Source: CAYLXX01 sp964484325 (GTDB lineage Bacteria; Patescibacteriota; Microgenomatia; UBA1406; GWC2-37-13). From it: a DNA stretch of 64,000 nucleotides. Numbering within the stretch: the stretch's first letter is position 1; every line of letters begins with the position of its first letter. Below, in pieces: positions 15,184 through 22,630 of the stretch. The stretch covers positions 4,650-68,649 of the forward strand of contig CAZAEE010000007.1 of NCBI GenBank assembly GCA_964484325.1, in the 5' to 3' direction. Under the pieces are notes generated by a model. The model was not told where the DNA came from. It ran no database searches and was given only the letters and a program-made list of their open reading frames with translations. The position numbers and the translations under genes are program-made.

Positions 15184-16629
15184 CTATAAGATAGATTTTA
15201 CCACAGTACCCACCTTCATGTCAAGCGGCGGGCTGAAAACCATGCCTGCTTCCTGGTCTTTTTTGACCTCCTGGACGGCTTTTGCCCTGATTTTTAGGCT
15301 TACAAGCTTCGTTTTACCAATCAAGGTGTTGTCCTGGTGGACTTCCAGTTGATCAGCTAAGTTGATTTTACCCTTGACGATTTTCACACCGTAGATCTTT
15401 TCACCTTCAATGATAAATGTTGCTAGGATACGAGCTTCACCTTTGAGGTTTTTTTGGGCCAGTTCTTTTTCTTTCAGAAGGTCTGAAACCTCTTGAAGTT
15501 CTTCAAGCAACTCGTATATGATCGAATAAGTTTTGATGATAACTTTTTCTTGTTTGGCAAGATCGGTTGTTTCCGCATCCATGCGTGTTGAAAAACCTAC
15601 AATAATGGACTGGGTAGTTTTTGCCAAAAACACGTCTGAACGGTATACGTCACCAACAGCAGCCAGGGCAATCGTGATATTCTCGTTTGCAGCTAGGGAA
15701 CTAGTTATGGCTTCCAGTGAACCCTGGGAATCAGCTTTAACAATCACAGACAACCGTTTATCTTCGGGTTTCTCTTGCAGGAAAGCCAGCGGGTCATCAA
15801 CGGGTACAGCTTCGACATGATGAACTGCTCTAGTTTCGCCAACAGTTTTGGTAATAAGAGCACCGACTTCGGGCATCTCGGTGAAACCCAACACCTCAGC
15901 TGGTGATGACGGAAAAATTTCCACTTGATGTATACCCAGATCATCAGTCATGGCTTTTATCTTCGCTTTTTTATCTTCGGCATAGACGGTGTCACCGATA
16001 CGTAATGTACCGTCTTTCATGACGATACTTGCGACCACTCCACGTTTGTCCTTGTTCACTTCAATGATATATGCTTGTGGATCATGCTCTGGGTTAAACT
16101 GGAACGATTTCTCTGATGCCAAAAGAAGAATTGTTTCCAGAAGTTCATTTACTCCTTGGCCGGTTTTGGCTGAAATAGGGAGAACAGGCACATTACCACC
16201 TCGGTCTTCTGTGGCAATTTCGTACTTTAGAAGATCACTTTTTACCTTATCAGGATTCGCGTCTGGAAGATCCATTTTATTTATAGCGACGATAACAGGT
16301 ATCTTGGCATTTTTGATATGTGCAATCGACTCTATTGTCTGAGGCATAAGCGAGTCTTTGGCGTCGATGATAAGAATAGCAATATCGGCTACGTTGGCGC
16401 CGCGAGCTCTTAGTTTGGAAAAAGCTTCATGGCCGGGAGTATCGATAAAAGTGATGCGAGAAGTTGGATACCCTTTTATACCGGTTTCTATCTCATAAGC
16501 ACCAATTCGCTGAGTGATTCCGCCATGTTCACGAGCGGCGATACGACTTTTACGAATATAATCAAGCAAACTTGTTTTGCCATGATCAACATGTCCTAAA
16601 ATGGTGACTACCGGTGGTCTTGGTTTCAT
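15184..16629 (-). CDS. infB: Translation initiation factor IF-2, N-terminally minimal
   Basis: This GTPase brings initiator tRNA to the 30S subunit and promotes subunit joining. The G domain begins at once: GHVDHGKT is at residues 12-19, followed by DTPGHEAF and NKMD. Domains II, III (C1) and IV (C2) follow to residue 481. The long N-terminal domains of typical bacterial IF-2 (often 300 or more residues) are absent, and no upstream in-frame extension is possible because nusA ends 16 bases away. It is the second gene of a nusA-infB-DHH run. Confidence 0.96.
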   Translation of the reverse strand: MKPRPPVVTILGHVDHGKTSLLDYIRKSRIAAREHGGITQRIGAYEIETGIKGYPTSRITFIDTPGHEAFSKLRARGANVADIAILIIDAKDSLMPQTIESIAHIKNAKIPVIVAINKMDLPDANPDKVKSDLLKYEIATEDRGGNVPVLPISAKTGQGVNELLETILLLASEKSFQFNPEHDPQAYIIEVNKDKRGVVASIVMKDGTLRIGDTVYAEDKKAKIKAMTDDLGIHQVEIFPSSPAEVLGFTEMPEVGALITKTVGETRAVHHVEAVPVDDPLAFLQEKPEDKRLSVIVKADSQGSLEAITSSLAANENITIALAAVGDVYRSDVFLAKTTQSIIVGFSTRMDAETTDLAKQEKVIIKTYSIIYELLEELQEVSDLLKEKELAQKNLKGEARILATFIIEGEKIYGVKIVKGKINLADQLEVHQDNTLIGKTKLVSLKIRAKAVQEVKKDQEAGMVFSPPLDMKVGTVVKSIL

Positions 16630-16645
16630 AGGAAAAATTACCCAA

Positions 16646-17731
16646 TTATTTATCTTCTTTGGTGATTTCGGTTGTGTTTACTTCAGCTGTTTCAGTAGAT
16701 TCGGGAGGTGTTTGATGTTGTTCTGCGGGGGATCGAACAACTTCTTCAGTGACTGGTTTTTCTGGTTCGGCCGCTGTTTCTGTCTTTAACTGGACAATAT
16801 CAATTTCAAGCTCAGTTAGGCGAGAGGCGAGATTCACATTAATACCATTTCTCCCAATGGCCAATGGTGCTTGAGATTCTTCAACTTGTACAGAGGCTTT
16901 CTTTCCTTCTTCATCAATGGTCACAGACTGAATTTTGGCGGGTGATAAAGCAGCCATTAAAAAGATTTTCACGTCTCTGTTCCACTGGATGATATCGATT
17001 TTTTCGCTGCCGCCTAGTTCATCGGTAACTGTTTGTACCCGAACGCCTTTTTGACCGACGCAGGCACCCACAGGATCGACACCGCCTTGATTGCTATATA
17101 CAGCAATCTTGGCCCGTTCACCCGGCTCACGCACGATTTTCTTCACCTCAACTGTGCCTGATGCGATCTCTGGCACTTCGCGTTTAAAAAGTTCTTTAAT
17201 CAGCTCAGGCGAAGAACGTGACAAGACTATTCTTGAATGACCTAACTTATCCTCGCCAATTTCCTTCAAGTAAAAAATAAGTTGAGTATTCACAGAATAT
17301 TTTTCGCTGCGAATCTGATCCTCTTTCGGGAGAACTGCTTCAGTTTTACCAATATCGACATAGGCATTGTAACCATCATAGCGGATGACTCGACCTTTAA
17401 TGAGGCTACCGACATGTTCTTTGTAATGAGAAATGACGGTTTTTTTCTCGGCTTCACGGATTTTCTGGAGAATAACTTGTCTGGCAGTCTGGGCAGCGAT
17501 TCGACCAAAGCCAGGAGGTGTGATGTCGGCACCATCTTTCAATATTTTTGTTTCACCATTGTCTTTACTGATTTTTACGTCAATTTCTTCCTCAATTTTA
17601 TCAGGATACTCTTTTTTATAGGCAGCTTGGATGGCTGCTTCAATTGACTCAATTACTTCATCGGCTGAGATGCCGCGCTCGGAAGCGACTTGATTCAGGG
17701 CTAAGGCAAACTCACTTTTAACAATACTCAT
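16646..17731 (-). CDS. nusA: Transcription termination/antitermination factor NusA
   Basis: NusA binds RNA polymerase and nascent RNA, modulating pausing, termination and antitermination. The 361-residue protein has the N-terminal polymerase-binding domain (1-125), S1 domain (about 128-200, containing IKGRVIRYDGYNAYVDIG) and two KH domains (about 210-340). Signature segments include VGACVGQKGVRVQ and AIGRNGINV. It ends in a short acidic tail. No C-terminal acidic repeats are present and rimP is not upstream. The start at 17731 has a -10 box 8 nt ahead, a leaderless arrangement. Confidence 0.96.
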   Translation of the reverse strand: MSIVKSEFALALNQVASERGISADEVIESIEAAIQAAYKKEYPDKIEEEIDVKISKDNGETKILKDGADITPPGFGRIAAQTARQVILQKIREAEKKTVISHYKEHVGSLIKGRVIRYDGYNAYVDIGKTEAVLPKEDQIRSEKYSVNTQLIFYLKEIGEDKLGHSRIVLSRSSPELIKELFKREVPEIASGTVEVKKIVREPGERAKIAVYSNQGGVDPVGACVGQKGVRVQTVTDELGGSEKIDIIQWNRDVKIFLMAALSPAKIQSVTIDEEGKKASVQVEESQAPLAIGRNGINVNLASRLTELEIDIVQLKTETAAEPEKPVTEEVVRSPAEQHQTPPESTETAEVNTTEITKEDK

Positions 17732-17739
17732 ATCTTATT

Positions 17740-17748
17740 ATTGTATCA
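17740..17748 (-). promoter_or_regulatory. Extended -10 promoter of nusA-infB
   Basis: Minus strand TGA then TACAAT (17740-17745), 8 nt before the ATG at 17731. Confidence 0.6.
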
Positions 17749-17804
17749 CACCTGAGGCGAAAAGCAACGTAAGAGGACTCTTTTAACAAACAGTTTAACG
17801 ATAT

Positions 17805-17960
17805 TTACCGAAGTATGGTAGCATTACTATAATTACTATAAGATGAAACTTGTCGAGCTTGGTTGGCAAGGAGAATTAAGCCAACGGCAATGAGTGATAA
17901 TAGTAACAAAATAAGAAGTGATGTGAGTTCAGAAAAACTCCTATTCCAGTCTACGCGCAT
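17805..17960 (-). CDS. Small membrane protein, 51 residues, unknown function
   Basis: This frame lies in the 274-bp gap between rplY and nusA. It encodes a short polar N terminus, one strongly hydrophobic helix (about residues 14-32) and a Ser/Asn/Tyr-rich tail. It is supported by a promoter with ideal spacing on the same strand: TTGACA, 17-bp spacer, TATTGT, then 6 nt to the ATG. It is too short for ordinary gene callers. No family is recognised. The predicted topology is a single span, with the C-terminal tail possibly outside. Confidence 0.6.
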   Translation of the reverse strand: MRVDWNRSFSELTSLLILLLLSLIAVGLILLANQARQVSSYSNYSNATILR

Positions 17961-17966
17961 ACTATA

Positions 17967-17995
17967 ACAATAATTCCAGTCAAGGAGATTGTCAA
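17967..17995 (-). promoter_or_regulatory. Promoter of the 51-residue membrane protein gene
   Basis: Minus strand TTGACA (17990-17995, a perfect -35), 17-bp spacer, TATTGT (17967-17972), then 6 nt to the ATG at 17960. Confidence 0.6.
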
Positions 17996-18019
17996 GAGTC
18001 TATCTTATAAAGTAAGGAA

Positions 18020-18745
18020 TTATTTTTTTTCTTCTTTTGGTTTTTCGGTTTTTTCTTCGGCAGGTTTAGCTTCTTCTTTACCGGCTTCGGTTGGGGTACC
18101 TTCTTCGCCTTCTACTTTCTTCTCAGTAATAATTTCTGGGCCGGTTGTAGCTGTTTGAGTCTCCGTGCTTTCTTCCTTGTGCTCAATGACTGAGACGATG
18201 GTTCTTTCTGGATCTTCTTTCACTTCGTAGCTTGCAGATTTCTTCAGATCCTTGACTTTAATTTCTTGTCCAAGATCTTTCAGGACCGATATATCTATCT
18301 CAATGTGAGCCGGAATATCCTGAGGGAGAGCTTCGATCATCAGCTCATTGGCTTGAATAAGAAGCACGCCACCTTTTACCATAACTGCTTCTGAATCATT
18401 GATTGTTTGAACTGGTACAACGGTCTCAATTTTCTGTTTCAAGTCAATTTTTCGGAAGTCAACGTGAAAAAGATTATCTGTGATAGGATCTCTTTGAACA
18501 TGTTTAATAAGAGTAGGGATGCTTTCTTTATCAAGATCTATGTATACAATACCTGTTTCTCGTGCAACTTTATAAGCATGAAAAAAATCTTTCATCTGGA
18601 TGGATATCGAGACTGACTTAAATTGAGGGCCAAAAATGTTAGCCGGGATCTGACCGGTCTTGCGAAGTTGTTTAACTTTTTTACCCACAACATCTCGTTT
18701 AGTGGCTTGTAAGGTAGTTTTTTTATCTTTTGGTTGTGTGTTCAT
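18020..18745 (-). CDS. rplY: Ribosomal protein bL25, long CTC/TL5 form
   Basis: bL25 binds 5S rRNA in the large ribosomal subunit. The first 95 residues form the L25 domain and residues 96-190 the extra CTC-type beta domain (segment around LPQDIPAHIEIDIS). Residues 195-241 are a Glu/Lys/Thr-rich tail typical of long forms. The start at 18745 overlaps the end of the DUF4012 gene by 4 bases (ATGA), so translation is probably coupled. Confidence 0.94.
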   Translation of the reverse strand: MNTQPKDKKTTLQATKRDVVGKKVKQLRKTGQIPANIFGPQFKSVSISIQMKDFFHAYKVARETGIVYIDLDKESIPTLIKHVQRDPITDNLFHVDFRKIDLKQKIETVVPVQTINDSEAVMVKGGVLLIQANELMIEALPQDIPAHIEIDISVLKDLGQEIKVKDLKKSASYEVKEDPERTIVSVIEHKEESTETQTATTGPEIITEKKVEGEEGTPTEAGKEEAKPAEEKTEKPKEEKK

Positions 18746-21027
18746 TCTTTGATAAGTTCGACTAAGAAAATTTTATCAGCCGATAAAGATGTATTATATA
18801 CGATTGCCCCATCTTTAACAACACCAGCATAGTTTTTACGGCTGATGTGATATGTACCTGGCATCTCAAGATCAATCTGCAAATCTGAGTTGGCTGAGCC
18901 GATTTGTTTCTGAACAATCAGTTGGTACTGACCTTTGCCTGTCTGAAATTTTTGTGGCAGATGATAGGAGACAGTAATTACAGCTTGTTTTCGGGGAGGC
19001 ACTTCAACATACAGACCGATAGTCTTATAAGTTTGTTCATTTACATCCATGTGTTCGACGAGCGAGTTATTTTTGGTGACTGAGGCAATATCGGCGCCTT
19101 TTGGCAGAGCAATCTGTAAGTAGTTTCGATATGTGCCGCCAGGAAAAACATCGCTTGTTGCTTCATTTCGCAAAATGAGCGTGTATTCATCTTCGACTGA
19201 GCCGTCTGATTTCAACATAACTTTCATTTTTTGAGATCGCTTCACGAAAAAGTTGGCTTTGTTGACTCCTAAATTAGCGTCATATGGGAGAAGATAATCT
19301 GTGATGCAATTTTCACTAAGGTCGGCGCTGGTACAGGCTGGTTCAATTACCCGTCCCGACCAGTAATATGAGTCAATGGTTCGCTGCAGCGCGGCATCAT
19401 TCATTTGGAGTACTATCTGTTTTTCATCAAGTGATTTCTTAAAAGCTTGAAGAGCGGTCGGAGAGACTGAGTTTTCCAGTTGAATGAGGAGTTGATCTGT
19501 GACTGAGCCGAGAAATTGTTTCTTTTGAATGGACCCAGGAAAAAAATCTTTTTCAGCGTACAGTTGAGCCTTCAGGTAAAAATTATCTTTATTGACTTTC
19601 TCATTATAGTCAGGGACGTATAGTTCTCCAACAGCTCCAAGCAGATTTTGAATCGTTGTTGTTGTAATTAAAGCGGCTCCGTCAACTTCAGATAACCCAA
19701 TTTCCTTCTGAAGAAAAATTTTTGCCTGGTTAAAATTTGTTAAAAAGTCCGGCGAAAATGCCGAGTCTCTTAAATACCAGTTTGGTTGCTGTAGAAAATT
19801 ACGGATTGGTTCTGGTGGATCAATATGTTCTGTTAACTGACCATCAGCGTCATAGACGTCGTAGATTTTTATGTCGTCAATCGTGTAGTTGGCGACATTG
19901 ACTAATCCGTACGAGCCGATGAAACCGCCGCCTGGTCTCAGCTCCATATTATTGGCAAAAAGTAAAAGATAGGTTTTTTTTCCATCCTTGGCAAATATAC
20001 TGTCAAAATAAGGAATAAATTTTTGTATGACTTGGATCGCGTCAAGGGTTTTTTGAAGACTTGACCGAATCGGATTCAACGTGCGAATTTGAGGTAACTT
20101 CTCCTGAAGAAACTCGATTTTTGGTTCAAGTAAATCTATCTGATTACTGAGTAGCTTTTTTTGTCCTCGTATTGCCTCAATTTCTTCAGCAGTTTTTTGT
20201 TTTTTAAAAATCAGCGTCATGATGGACTGGGTTTTTTGATATAAATTTTGTGATTCCTGAAGGATACTGACAGCGGTTTCGTTAATTTGAAACAGATTAT
20301 CAGTTGCTGAAGATAGAGAAAATAAAGAAAGTGTTGGTCGTGCTAATGCGTAAAGTACTTTACTAATATGATTTAACTTTTGGGCATTATTTGTGTAAAG
20401 GACTGTTTTTGTACCATCACGATCAATAATTGCATGGGCTCCTTTATAAATGTTGAGCGAAGCAAAAATCAAAGGGGGAATAAAAAGAAGATGAAGGATA
20501 AGAAGAAGTGAAAGAATCAAAATGGGGATCATTTTGGGCTTGAGACGAATATGAGGTAATTTCAGATAAAAATGTGTTCTGGTAATCTCCTTTTTTTCTG
20601 TGTTTCTTTCATTTCTCAGGTGGAGAAAATTTTCGTGACTCTTTGAAAATGAAAACCAGAAAATTTTCTCAAGATCATTTATATCAATGTCATGAGGATC
20701 GTCTATTAAAATGATTTTTAGATCCTTGTGAGTATTTTTTAACTGTACTGACAGCTGTTCTGTCTGTTTTTTATGATCAAAAAAAATCAATACACAGTTT
20801 TTAAGTGATTGGTCTGTTTGTGCAGTCAGTTTTTTTACTTCAGAGAGTTTTTGATGAATTAAAAAAACCCAGGTAAAAGTATGAAGATTTTCTGGTGCTC
20901 GAGGTGATACAAAAACATCGTTGTTATGCTTTGTCAATTGCGCTCTCAGAAGACTTGCTAGGCGAGTACCTTCATCAACAATAAGAATCTTAGGTTCATC
21001 AGATGACTCTTCTGTTTTGATACTCAT
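18742..21027 (-). CDS. DUF4012 membrane protein with degenerate Rossmann-like N-terminal domain
   Basis: A 761-residue protein. Residues 12-125 look like an alpha/beta Rossmann-type domain starting KILIVDEGTRLASLL. It resembles a receiver or a degraded nucleotide-sugar epimerase, but without a GxxGxxG loop or phosphorylatable Asp pattern. A transmembrane helix spans about 166-190. The external part contains a helical region (about 240-330) and the DUF4012 domain (about 345-590), with the characteristic LFANNMELRPGGGFIGSYG motif. DUF4012 is common in envelope loci of CPR and Gram-positive bacteria but has no established activity. It shares a 23-bp divergent promoter region with the cytidylyltransferase gene. 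Confidence 0.9.
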   Translation of the reverse strand: MSIKTEESSDEPKILIVDEGTRLASLLRAQLTKHNNDVFVSPRAPENLHTFTWVFLIHQKLSEVKKLTAQTDQSLKNCVLIFFDHKKQTEQLSVQLKNTHKDLKIILIDDPHDIDINDLEKIFWFSFSKSHENFLHLRNERNTEKKEITRTHFYLKLPHIRLKPKMIPILILSLLLILHLLFIPPLIFASLNIYKGAHAIIDRDGTKTVLYTNNAQKLNHISKVLYALARPTLSLFSLSSATDNLFQINETAVSILQESQNLYQKTQSIMTLIFKKQKTAEEIEAIRGQKKLLSNQIDLLEPKIEFLQEKLPQIRTLNPIRSSLQKTLDAIQVIQKFIPYFDSIFAKDGKKTYLLLFANNMELRPGGGFIGSYGLVNVANYTIDDIKIYDVYDADGQLTEHIDPPEPIRNFLQQPNWYLRDSAFSPDFLTNFNQAKIFLQKEIGLSEVDGAALITTTTIQNLLGAVGELYVPDYNEKVNKDNFYLKAQLYAEKDFFPGSIQKKQFLGSVTDQLLIQLENSVSPTALQAFKKSLDEKQIVLQMNDAALQRTIDSYYWSGRVIEPACTSADLSENCITDYLLPYDANLGVNKANFFVKRSQKMKVMLKSDGSVEDEYTLILRNEATSDVFPGGTYRNYLQIALPKGADIASVTKNNSLVEHMDVNEQTYKTIGLYVEVPPRKQAVITVSYHLPQKFQTGKGQYQLIVQKQIGSANSDLQIDLEMPGTYHISRKNYAGVVKDGAIVYNTSLSADKIFLVELIKE

Positions 21028-21035
21028 ATCAATAT

Positions 21036-21043
21036 AGTATAAT
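21036..21043. promoter_or_regulatory. Overlapping divergent -10 boxes (DUF4012 leftward, cytidylyltransferase rightward)
   Basis: The plus strand has TATAAT (21038-21043), 7 nt before the ATG at 21051. The minus strand has TATACT (21036-21041), 8 nt before the ATG at 21027. The two hexamers share four base pairs, so polymerase can occupy only one direction at a time. Confidence 0.65.
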
Positions 21044-21050
21044 GGTTAAA

Positions 21051-21554
21051 ATGCAAGTACGAGAAACTACCCTTCTTTCATCTGAAAAAATTACCACATT
21101 AGCCGATGTAAAAAATAAATTACCAAGTAGATCAATAGTACTTGTGGGTGGCTGTTTTGATATTTTTCACTTCGGACACTTGGTATTTCTCGATCTTGCT
21201 AAACGTCAGGGAGACTTTCTTGTAGTTATTCTTGAGTCAGACGAGTTTATTAATCACTATAAACAAAAAACACCGGTTCATACCCAGTCTCAGCGAGCTT
21301 TAATCGTCGCATCGCTTATGCAAGTTGATTTAGTCGTTCTGCTTCCCCATTTGAAAACGTATGAGGAATATCTGGAAGTTGTACAAACGATAAAACCAAA
21401 AGTGATAGCGACGTCAGAAGGTGATGAAAATATTACCTTAAAAAGAAGTCAGGCCGAACATGTTGGCGCTCTTGTCAAAGAAGTTACTAGTACTATTCAA
21501 CCATTCTCCAGTACAGCAATTCGTAAACTCTATGAGACTTTTCCTGGCAATTGA
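21051..21554 (+). CDS. Cytidylyltransferase-like nucleotidyltransferase
   Basis: A 167-residue protein of the HxGH nucleotidyltransferase family (glycerol-3-phosphate cytidylyltransferase / RfaE C-terminal type). It contains GGCFDIFHFGHLVFL near residues 34-48, where HFGH is the nucleotide-binding signature, and ends with a PFSSTAIRKL segment like the ISST motif of the family. It transfers a nucleotidyl group to a small phosphorylated substrate that cannot be told from sequence. The ATG at 21042 lies inside the -10 box, so I take the start at 21051. It overlaps thpR by 23 bases. Confidence 0.85.
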   Translation: MQVRETTLLSSEKITTLADVKNKLPSRSIVLVGGCFDIFHFGHLVFLDLAKRQGDFLVVILESDEFINHYKQKTPVHTQSQRALIVASLMQVDLVVLLPHLKTYEEYLEVVQTIKPKVIATSEGDENITLKRSQAEHVGALVKEVTSTIQPFSSTAIRKLYETFPGN

Positions 21555-22059
21555 TCTCCCTGAAGCGGTGAAGAAAGAGCTTGACGATCAACTACTTCCT
21601 TTGCGTAATAAACATCCCGGTTTCAACTGGGTAACTTCCGAAAATTTTCACATCACAATACATTTTTTTGGTGAGACTCATAAAGAGAAAGAGATCGGAG
21701 AGCGGATTCGAGATCTTATGTATGACATTCCTTCCTTTCAGATGTACTCAGGTGATCTTGACTCATTTGTTCAACATAAAATTCTTTTGTATCTGAATTT
21801 TCGGCGTCAAAAAACTCTTGAGGAGCTTGCGAAACGACTCCGAGACGATTTGAGTTTACCTGAAAAAAAGTTTGTTCCCCATCTGACTCTTAGTCGCTCT
21901 GCCCTATCATCCAAACAGCAGTATTTTACGCTCAGAAATGAAATGGAGAAATTACCTGTTGATATCGAGTTTTCTGTAAAAAGCATTTATTTGTTTCAAA
22001 GTATACTCTCCGGTAAAACTCCTGTTTACGAGAAAGTTGAGGAGTTTAAGCTTCTTTAA
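21532..22059 (+). CDS. thpR: RNA 2',3'-cyclic phosphodiesterase (ThpR/LigT family)
   Basis: A 2H phosphoesterase that opens 2',3'-cyclic phosphates on RNA ends. The start MRLFLAIDLP at 21532 is typical of the family. The two catalytic motifs are HIT (residues 40-42) and HLT (117-119). Length is 175 residues, as expected. It overlaps the 3' end of the cytidylyltransferase gene by 23 bases in another frame, so the two are cotranscribed. A bidirectional terminator follows. Confidence 0.93.
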   Translation: MRLFLAIDLPEAVKKELDDQLLPLRNKHPGFNWVTSENFHITIHFFGETHKEKEIGERIRDLMYDIPSFQMYSGDLDSFVQHKILLYLNFRRQKTLEELAKRLRDDLSLPEKKFVPHLTLSRSALSSKQQYFTLRNEMEKLPVDIEFSVKSIYLFQSILSGKTPVYEKVEEFKLL

Positions 22060-22062
22060 AAA

Positions 22063-22105
22063 ACCTCCGGAAACTCGTTTGAGCCCCGGAGGTGTTTGTT
22101 TTTCG
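22063..22105. terminator. Bidirectional terminator between thpR and the DUF5679 gene
   Basis: ACCTCCGG (22063-22070) pairs with CCGGAGGT (22086-22093), and a short inner stem is possible in the loop. Plus-strand readthrough ends in a T-rich run (22094-22103) and the minus strand in six T. It serves both convergent genes, the only convincing case of a terminator at a convergent junction here. Confidence 0.85.
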
Positions 22106-22119
22106 AAAAACAAAAAGAC

Positions 22120-22263
22120 TTATGAGGAACCAATTTTGTACATGCCTGTACCACAAACTGGACATTTACCCTTCATGGCAGGTTTACCATTTTTCATAGT
22201 GACGTGCTCTGGATCTGCGACGTCTCTTTTTGCTCTACATTTTACACAATACATTGTTGTCAT
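22120..22263 (-). CDS. DUF5679 zinc-ribbon protein, 47 residues
   Basis: A tiny protein with two CxxC pairs: C6-V-K-C9 near the N terminus and C34-P-V-C37 near the C terminus. The intervening segment DPEHVTMKNGKPAMKG is typical of DUF5679, a family common in CPR and some other bacteria. A bound zinc ion is very likely. The function is unknown; a role with nucleic acid or the ribosome would be a guess. The start is set by a perfect 11-base Shine-Dalgarno sequence 5 nt ahead. Confidence 0.88.
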   Translation of the reverse strand: MTTMYCVKCRAKRDVADPEHVTMKNGKPAMKGKCPVCGTGMYKIGSS

Positions 22264-22268
22264 ATACT

Positions 22269-22279
22269 ATCACCTCCTT
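22269..22279 (-). promoter_or_regulatory. Perfect 11-nt Shine-Dalgarno site of the DUF5679 gene
   Basis: Minus strand AAGGAGGTGAT, fully complementary to the 16S rRNA 3' end, 5 nt before the ATG. It shows that this organism keeps a functional anti-SD even though most operon heads here lack an SD. Confidence 0.85.
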
Positions 22280-22285
22280 GTCATA

Positions 22286-22543
22286 TCAGATATGATTACC
22301 AATCCTAACAAAATAAAGGAAAAATTCAAGCGCAAATATAGCTAATATCAACAGAATGCTTTTGCGAAGGTCCCCGATTAAATAGCGAGCCATAGGCGAA
22401 ACCGTCTCTGTTTGCTCAAATGTGGGGGTTACTACTGGAGTTTCGGAGCCAACGTGTTGAGTAACAGGTTCGCTTCTCATAATCAGGCGATACTGTCGTC
22501 TTTGAGCAGCCTCGATTTTTTCACGGCGGGTTTTTTGCGGCAT
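22286..22543 (-). CDS. Small single-span membrane protein, unknown function
   Basis: An 85-residue protein with a very basic N terminus (residues 1-23, rich in Arg, Lys and Gln), a polar Thr/Pro/Glu linker and one hydrophobic helix near the C terminus (about 60-79). It could be tail-anchored with a basic cytoplasmic domain that touches nucleic acid. No family is recognised. It lies 22 bases before the DUF5679 gene on the same strand, and its 87-bp upstream region is shared with the DUF3048 gene. Confidence 0.7.
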   Translation of the reverse strand: MPQKTRREKIEAAQRRQYRLIMRSEPVTQHVGSETPVVTPTFEQTETVSPMARYLIGDLRKSILLILAIFALEFFLYFVRIGNHI

Positions 22544-22561
22544 AGAACATATTCAATCATA

Positions 22562-22590
22562 TTGACAGCAATTTGTAAAGAAGTTACAAT
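22562..22590 (+). promoter_or_regulatory. Consensus promoter of the DUF3048-wHTH-secDF operon
   Basis: TTGACA (22562-22567, perfect), 17-bp spacer, TACAAT (22585-22590). The start codon is 40 nt downstream, so this operon has a leader of about 34 nt, unlike most here. Confidence 0.7.
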
Positions 22591-22630
22591 TGGATAACAT
22601 TGGTTTCAGTTATAAAAAAAGTATCTCTAT

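Noticed and set aside
21042..21050. ATG at 21042 as start of the cytidylyltransferase-like gene
   Set aside because: It lies inside the TATAAT box, so it would not be in the transcript; the ATG at 21051 fits the common geometry.
21460..21531. 24-codon N-terminal extension of thpR
   Set aside because: It overlaps the upstream gene and adds residues not seen in ThpR; the family starts MRLFxAI, which is at 21532.
22037..22345. 102-codon plus-strand frame
   Set aside because: It runs antisense over a terminator and the DUF5679 gene, which has a perfect SD and CxxC pairs on the minus strand.
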